Positions 22,711 to 26,646 of a DNA stretch of 26,646 nucleotides are shown piece by piece. Position 1 is the first letter of the stretch. Each line of letters starts with the position of its first letter. The notes beneath the pieces are model-generated. The model was not told where the DNA came from. It ran no database searches and saw nothing but the letters and a program-made list of their open reading frames with translations. The translations under genes were made by a program, and so were the position numbers. The stretch covers positions 1 through 26,646 of the forward strand of contig JAYMTF010001067.1 of the NCBI GenBank assembly GCA_036897485.1, written 5' to 3'. Origin of the DNA: Pelargonium nanum. Taxonomy: Eukaryota > Streptophyta > Magnoliopsida > Geraniales > Geraniaceae.

Positions 22711-24145
22711 GTTTTTTTTTTATCAGCAAAAGCACCCATATATTGACGAAGGATCCAGAGAAGGGAACAAGGTACATACACTCCAGGAATACAAGTAAAA
22801 CAGTGAAATGGGAGAACAAATGAGTTTAACAAAACATGGACAATCCTAATTGTGGATTATTCAACCAGCTACTATAAGTCCACTGTGCAGGGTCCGTTGC
22901 TCCTTTGAATTTGGCCGAGATTGTGTAGAACGTCATGTCTTGGATCTTGGCAGTGTACTCGATGCAAGTTCACCCGGCCCGTCAAAAACTAGGCAGTTCC
23001 AGGCCAGCCATATGTGCCATAGTGAAATATGGCAAATGGAATCCCGGGGGGTGTACAACCAAGAGTGAAGATGACCATTGGGTTAGCAGGTCCACAATGG
23101 ATGCGGGGAAGATGAAGTAACGCTCCACCAATACCTCCGAAGCAAAAGGGCAACGCATAAAAATGTGCGTGCAATCCTCGAAAGCGAGGGAGCATCCACG
23201 ACACAAACAGTCTGCTAGTGAGGATTCTGGCTCCCCTCTCTTCGAGGAAACACACTGTTGGGAGTGAGTCGAGTGCGACGAGCTATAGGATAGTCTGAAC
23301 TTTTTGGAGGCGAAATAGATTTCCAAACACAGGGGCACCAGGTGAAGGTTATGACAGGAGCACTACTATCACTATGAAGTAGCGCGACCGCCCGCTTGAC
23401 AGTGAAGGAGCCCTGGGAGCCGTGAGACCAGACTAAAGTGTCTGGCAAATGGGTGTTGGGTTGTTTGTGCTTAATGAGTTGAATGAGGTCATTATGGGCC
23501 TCTCGCTCCTATTCCATCAACTCGCGCCGATACGTAATGGTCCAAACCATATTAAAATGGGCTGCAACCGAACCCTGTTGATTTGCGGCAATGGAAAACA
23601 GCTTGGGTACAACGATTGGATACTGGCGCCACTCAGCCATGGATCAATCCAGAAACGAATACGATCCCCTCTCCCTAACTTCCACAATACGCCCGATTGT
23701 CCAAAGAGGTTTGCGAATGAAGCATACGAATTGAGATTGATTATTTGTTTGAGGTAGGGAGATAGTCTAGAGTGAGACACAGCGGTGAGGTTCCACTCCG
23801 CGGGGTCTCAGCCATACTTGCTGCAAACGACCCTTTTTCAGAGGGTGTCGTGGTTGGAGGAAAACCTCCACCACCATTTTGCTAGAAGTGCGCTGTTGAT
23901 TGCCCGCAAATTTTGGTTGACACACTTCGGACCATCTGACTTTACAGAATGCCTGGTTTCCCGACTTGCTGCCCCACAAAAATTTACGATGACCCTTTCA
24001 GAAGCCTTGAAGACCGACATAAAATAAAGCGGAAGGCTTTGCCAGGGCGGCCTTGAGAAGAGTTAGTCAATCCCCCAAGGAAATATGTCTACACTTCCTA
24101 TCCGAAAGTTTTTTGTGGAACCTATCGATACACCCAAAGGTCATC
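22711..24145 (-). pseudogene. Decayed plant LINE (reverse transcriptase C-terminus and zf-RVT)
   Basis: Fragments in several minus-strand frames follow the order of a plant non-LTR retrotransposon. They are an LSDRKCRHISLGD-type thumb segment (about 24000-24130, with an in-frame stop after GD), a VRWSEVCQPK and NLRAINSALLAKWWWRF segment (about 23860-23930), a WKLGRGDRIRFWIDPWLSG segment (about 23630-23690), a zf-RVT-like DTLVWSHGSQGSFTVKRAVA segment (about 23385-23445), and a cysteine/histidine segment CRGC...CTHIFMRCPF (about 23140-23205). The frame shifts repeatedly, so it is dead. A T run on the plus strand (22712-22721) preceded on the minus strand by TGATAA-like sequence fits the 3' poly(A) tail. 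The catalytic palm and the endonuclease are absent: a 5'-truncated copy. Confidence 0.85.
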
Positions 24146-24439
24146 CTCACTCTCACATTGCTTGAATGTGGGTTAGCAGTTTCTTGCAAATTGCTTGCTG
24201 CACTCATTTGTATACTTCCGGGAGTCATTCAAGATACATTCTACAAAATCATGTGAACATATCCACAAATGTGTCCCCTTGTACTATTTATAACAAACCA
24301 ATCACTTGACCTCAACCTTGAGAATGTTTTATTTGCATTGATTCAGGGATAAACAAATCAAATATGGATTCAAATAGATTGAAACAAAAACTGAATTGAA
24401 TTGAATTGAATGCAAGTGCAAGACTGTACTAGGTAGTAG
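24146..24439. other. Spacer between the LINE relic and SCL23
   Basis: No gene is recognised. It should contain the 3' UTR of SCL23 (minus strand, immediately before 24440). A (TTGAA)n run lies at 24392-24411. Whether the LINE extends past 24145 could not be told. Confidence 0.5.
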
Positions 24440-25768
24440 CTAGGTAGGTTGCCAAGCAGAGGCAGTGAGCAAAGACAAGTCCTTCCATCCCAGCTTCAAG
24501 CACCCCTCCTCCTGCTCCTCCACCAGCGTATACCCTTTCCACGGGAACATCCCGAGCAACAGATTTGCCTGCGTCGCCGGGTTTCCCCCCAGCGACACGG
24601 GCCTAAACCCGACCCTCCTCAGCTCCTCCCCCCACCTCTCCACCTTCACCTCCCCTGTCCTCTTCGGACCCCCCACTGCCACTATGTTCCGAATTTCACT
24701 CCCAAGCAATTGCTGCTCCACCATGTGCCTCTCCACACTCTCCACCCCCAATCCGTCCCCTAGCGCATCGAACAAGGCGCTGTAGTAATGCAACGCCTCC
24801 ACGAACCGCCCGAGAAAGCTCCCCCCGTGGCTCAAATCCTGCTCCACCATCGTCACCAGCTTCGGCCGGAGCATCCCGAGGAGGCGCAGCGTCCCGGCGT
24901 CGCTGCCGGTGACATCGTAGAGGCAATGGTGCATCCAGTGAACCACCACCGCCTCCCCCGCCCGCACCCCGAGCTCGCTCACCTCCCTGAGGCTCCCGAT
25001 CTTCCCCTCCATCGGCTGGAACTCGAACGGCAGCCCCCGCGAGGGCGCGAAAGCGGCGAGCCCCCGCCCGGGCGAATCCAGGAGCTCCGACGAGGAGCCG
25101 AAGCCGGTGATCCGTACGGAGCGGATCTTCCGGGAGCGGGAGGCGAGGATGTGGAACAGCCCCGGCCACTGGAGGCCTTGCATGATGTCGAGGTCGATGA
25201 CGTGGACTCGATCCTCGCCGTCCAGCGCCTGGAAGATGGCCTGATTGGCGGTGAAGTGCGAGAACTTCACGAGCGGGCTGATGGAGTTGTACGACTGCAA
25301 CGCGTTGAATATCCTCTGCGACTGCCTTAGGGTTAGGTTCTTCGTCGTGAGAGGCGAGTAGGTTCCCAAACACGAGCTCACCACGCGCGCCTGCAGCGCG
25401 TGGGCGAAGTACGCGCCGACTCGCTCCGGCGACGACCCGAACGGCGACGCTAGCTCGGAGATTTCGGGGAGCAAATCGGTGGCCTCGTCGAGGTTGTCCA
25501 TGGCGACGCACTCGGCGCATTGCAGTAACAGCCCGAGAAGGCGGAGGCCGGTCGACTCGCCTTCCACGAGGTGGTGGTCCTCGTCGTCAGCAACCTTTTC
25601 GCCGGAGACGGTGGGCGGCTCTCCTCCGCCGGCGCCGGAGAGGTTGGGCCGCTTGGAAGAAGGATCGTCCGGAGAGGAATCAAGGTCGCGGTCAACGCGC
25701 TTGGGCTTCATGGAGGTGGAATTGTTAGGGTTTGAAGATTGAATTGGAGGGAGTAAGCTGTGAAGCAT
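24440..25768 (-). CDS. SCL23: GRAS transcription factor, SCARECROW-LIKE 23
   Basis: An intronless frame of 442 aa. The GRAS domain starts near residue 73 ([15 protein letters not shown], leucine-rich region I). The VHIID motif is VHVID (188-192) followed by [32 protein letters not shown] (322-340) is the PFYRE region and LLTASAW (433-439) the SAW motif. From memory the match to Arabidopsis SCL23 (405 aa) is close along the whole length. SCL23 is a nuclear regulator close to SCARECROW that interacts with SHORT-ROOT and acts in endodermis and bundle-sheath fate. Two starts are possible: Met1 (25768) and Met20 (25711), and MKPKRVDRD at Met20 aligns better with the Arabidopsis N-terminus. The coding sequence is strikingly GC-rich beside its AT-rich surroundings. 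Assignment to SCL23 rather than SCR is supported by the short N-terminus. Confidence 0.95.
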   Translation of the reverse strand: MLHSLLPPIQSSNPNNSTSMKPKRVDRDLDSSPDDPSSKRPNLSGAGGGEPPTVSGEKVADDEDHHLVEGESTGLRLLGLLLQCAECVAMDNLDEATDLLPEISELASPFGSSPERVGAYFAHALQARVVSSCLGTYSPLTTKNLTLRQSQRIFNALQSYNSISPLVKFSHFTANQAIFQALDGEDRVHVIDLDIMQGLQWPGLFHILASRSRKIRSVRITGFGSSSELLDSPGRGLAAFAPSRGLPFEFQPMEGKIGSLREVSELGVRAGEAVVVHWMHHCLYDVTGSDAGTLRLLGMLRPKLVTMVEQDLSHGGSFLGRFVEALHYYSALFDALGDGLGVESVERHMVEQQLLGSEIRNIVAVGGPKRTGEVKVERWGEELRRVGFRPVSLGGNPATQANLLLGMFPWKGYTLVEEQEEGCLKLGWKDLSLLTASAWQPT

Positions 25769-26646
25769 GATGATGATGATGAAGAATCAGTTGAAAGTTA
25801 AGAGATAGATTCGAAAGGGGAAGAGCTTTGTGTGAAAAGAAGACAAATAGAAAAAGCGAGAAAGGACAAGAAAATTCTGTGGAGATAGCAGAGATGTGTC
25901 AGAGCAATTGTAATGGTTTTGTTTTGTTGTGTTTGGGGAGCGAGAAAGTGCGAGAAAGTTTGTAACAGTGTTAATTGATCATCTCCTCCGTTTGGGGGTG
26001 TCGTTTAGGGTGTTTCTTGTGTGGCCAACTTTGTGGAATAGTTTGGATTAAGGAACTAATTAATGTATTTGTTTAAGTTGTGATGACGTCACCTTTGGAT
26101 TCTTGGGATTATGTTTTGGGAAATTTGAGGGATCAACTTTTGTCCTCTACCTCTTATATGTATATTTTTATAGTCTCATGATTAGATGATTTTAAAGGGC
26201 AATAAATTATAGCAAAAAATTGAAGTAGTAAAACAAAAATAACTAAATAAAAAGGGCAAGCAAAACAGACCTATCCATGTTGATAGTTGACAGAAAGGAA
26301 AGGAAAAACAATAATAATTGGAGTGGTGGGTTGGGTTGGGTTGATCAACAAACAATCAAGATGGAGTGATGGACCACATTTATCAACAATATTTTTGTGA
26401 ATTCATAATTATATTTAGAAAAAAATATGTGTGGCTTGGCCAGTTGGCCTTGCCAAGTTAAGAAATTGATGGAGTAAATACTATCATTTTATCCACTAAT
26501 TTGGAACTTAATTTGAAAGCCATTTTTCGACCTGAAAGTTTTTGGGCTACCTCTGATAACCAACGAATGACAAGTACTTTTTTTTGTGGGGGCTTTTATT
26601 TCAATGGGAACTTGATAAGCCGATCCGCTTACACGTCTTGTTTTTA
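25769..26646 (-). promoter_or_regulatory. SCL23 leader and promoter region
   Basis: The leader just upstream of the ATG contains a short (ATC)n/(GAT)n run (25766-25782). A palindromic TGACGTCA (26084-26091), a strong bZIP/TGA-factor core, lies about 320 bp upstream of Met1. A GGGTT run occurs at 26329-26341. No other gene is seen up to the window end. Function of these sites is inferred. Confidence 0.45.

Noticed and set aside
24788-25330. A 180-aa plus-strand open frame opposite SCL23
   Set aside because: It is a GC-driven antisense shadow of the SCL23 coding sequence with no recognisable domain.
24696-25520. A 274-aa open frame in a second minus-strand frame within SCL23
   Set aside because: Its Arg/Ala/Gly-rich composition comes from reading the GC-rich GRAS coding sequence out of frame. 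The GRAS motifs lie in the other frame.
1-26646. CRISPR arrays, operons or other bacterial systems
   Set aside because: The window is plant nuclear DNA with spliced genes. No spaced direct repeats of CRISPR type and no Shine-Dalgarno-led gene runs are present.

Overview
The window is nuclear DNA from a flowering plant. It is AT-rich, has intron-dense genes with plant-type GT-AG splice signals, and carries plant-specific transposon types (Stowaway and hAT MITEs, an Au-type SINE, a TRIM retrotransposon, a plant LINE). The proteins look eudicot; an asterid such as a member of the Lamiales is a guess I cannot confirm.

Five genes are supported. (1) A tRNA-Thr(UGU) on the minus strand at 178-248. 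(2) A two-exon RRM protein of 200 aa (CDS 1898-2665, plus) resembling Arabidopsis AIPP1/EDM3. (3) An 11-exon minus-strand gene (CDS 7775 down to 3679, 272 aa) encoding a secreted or Golgi-type cysteine-rich protein. It matches animal SPRING (C12orf49), the licensing factor of Site-1 protease, and carries an extra C-terminal cysteine module whose spacing matches the tail of animal GnT-V (MGAT5). None of its exons is long, so it shows only after splicing by eye. (4) A 19-exon plus-strand gene (CDS 11984-21637, 965 aa) of the plant EFR3 family (EFOP / SEMI-ROLLED LEAF 2), a plasma-membrane scaffold for PI4-kinase alpha. (5) An intronless, GC-rich GRAS gene on the minus strand (25768-24440, 442 aa), orthologous to SCARECROW-LIKE 23.

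The spaces between and inside the genes hold mobile DNA. A Stowaway MITE lies in the leader region of the RRM gene, and an Au-type SINE with a 16-bp target duplication lies in SPRING intron 9. A tRNA-derived SINE-like piece (about 9225-9385) and a 213-bp hAT MITE with a perfect 8-bp duplication lie in the 4-kb gap between SPRING and EFR3. A complete 702-bp TRIM retrotransposon sits in EFR3 intron 11. Between EFR3 and SCL23 there are a 47-bp tandem repeat, a 350-bp fold-back element and a decayed LINE.

The genes do not form one pathway. The AIPP1-like and EFR3-like genes are, as I recall, also neighbours in Arabidopsis (AT1G05970 and AT1G05960), so part of the order looks like conserved synteny with the SPRING-like gene between them. 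The least described biology here is the SPRING-like protein: plants have Site-1 protease but not the SREBP/SCAP sterol pathway in which SPRING was found.
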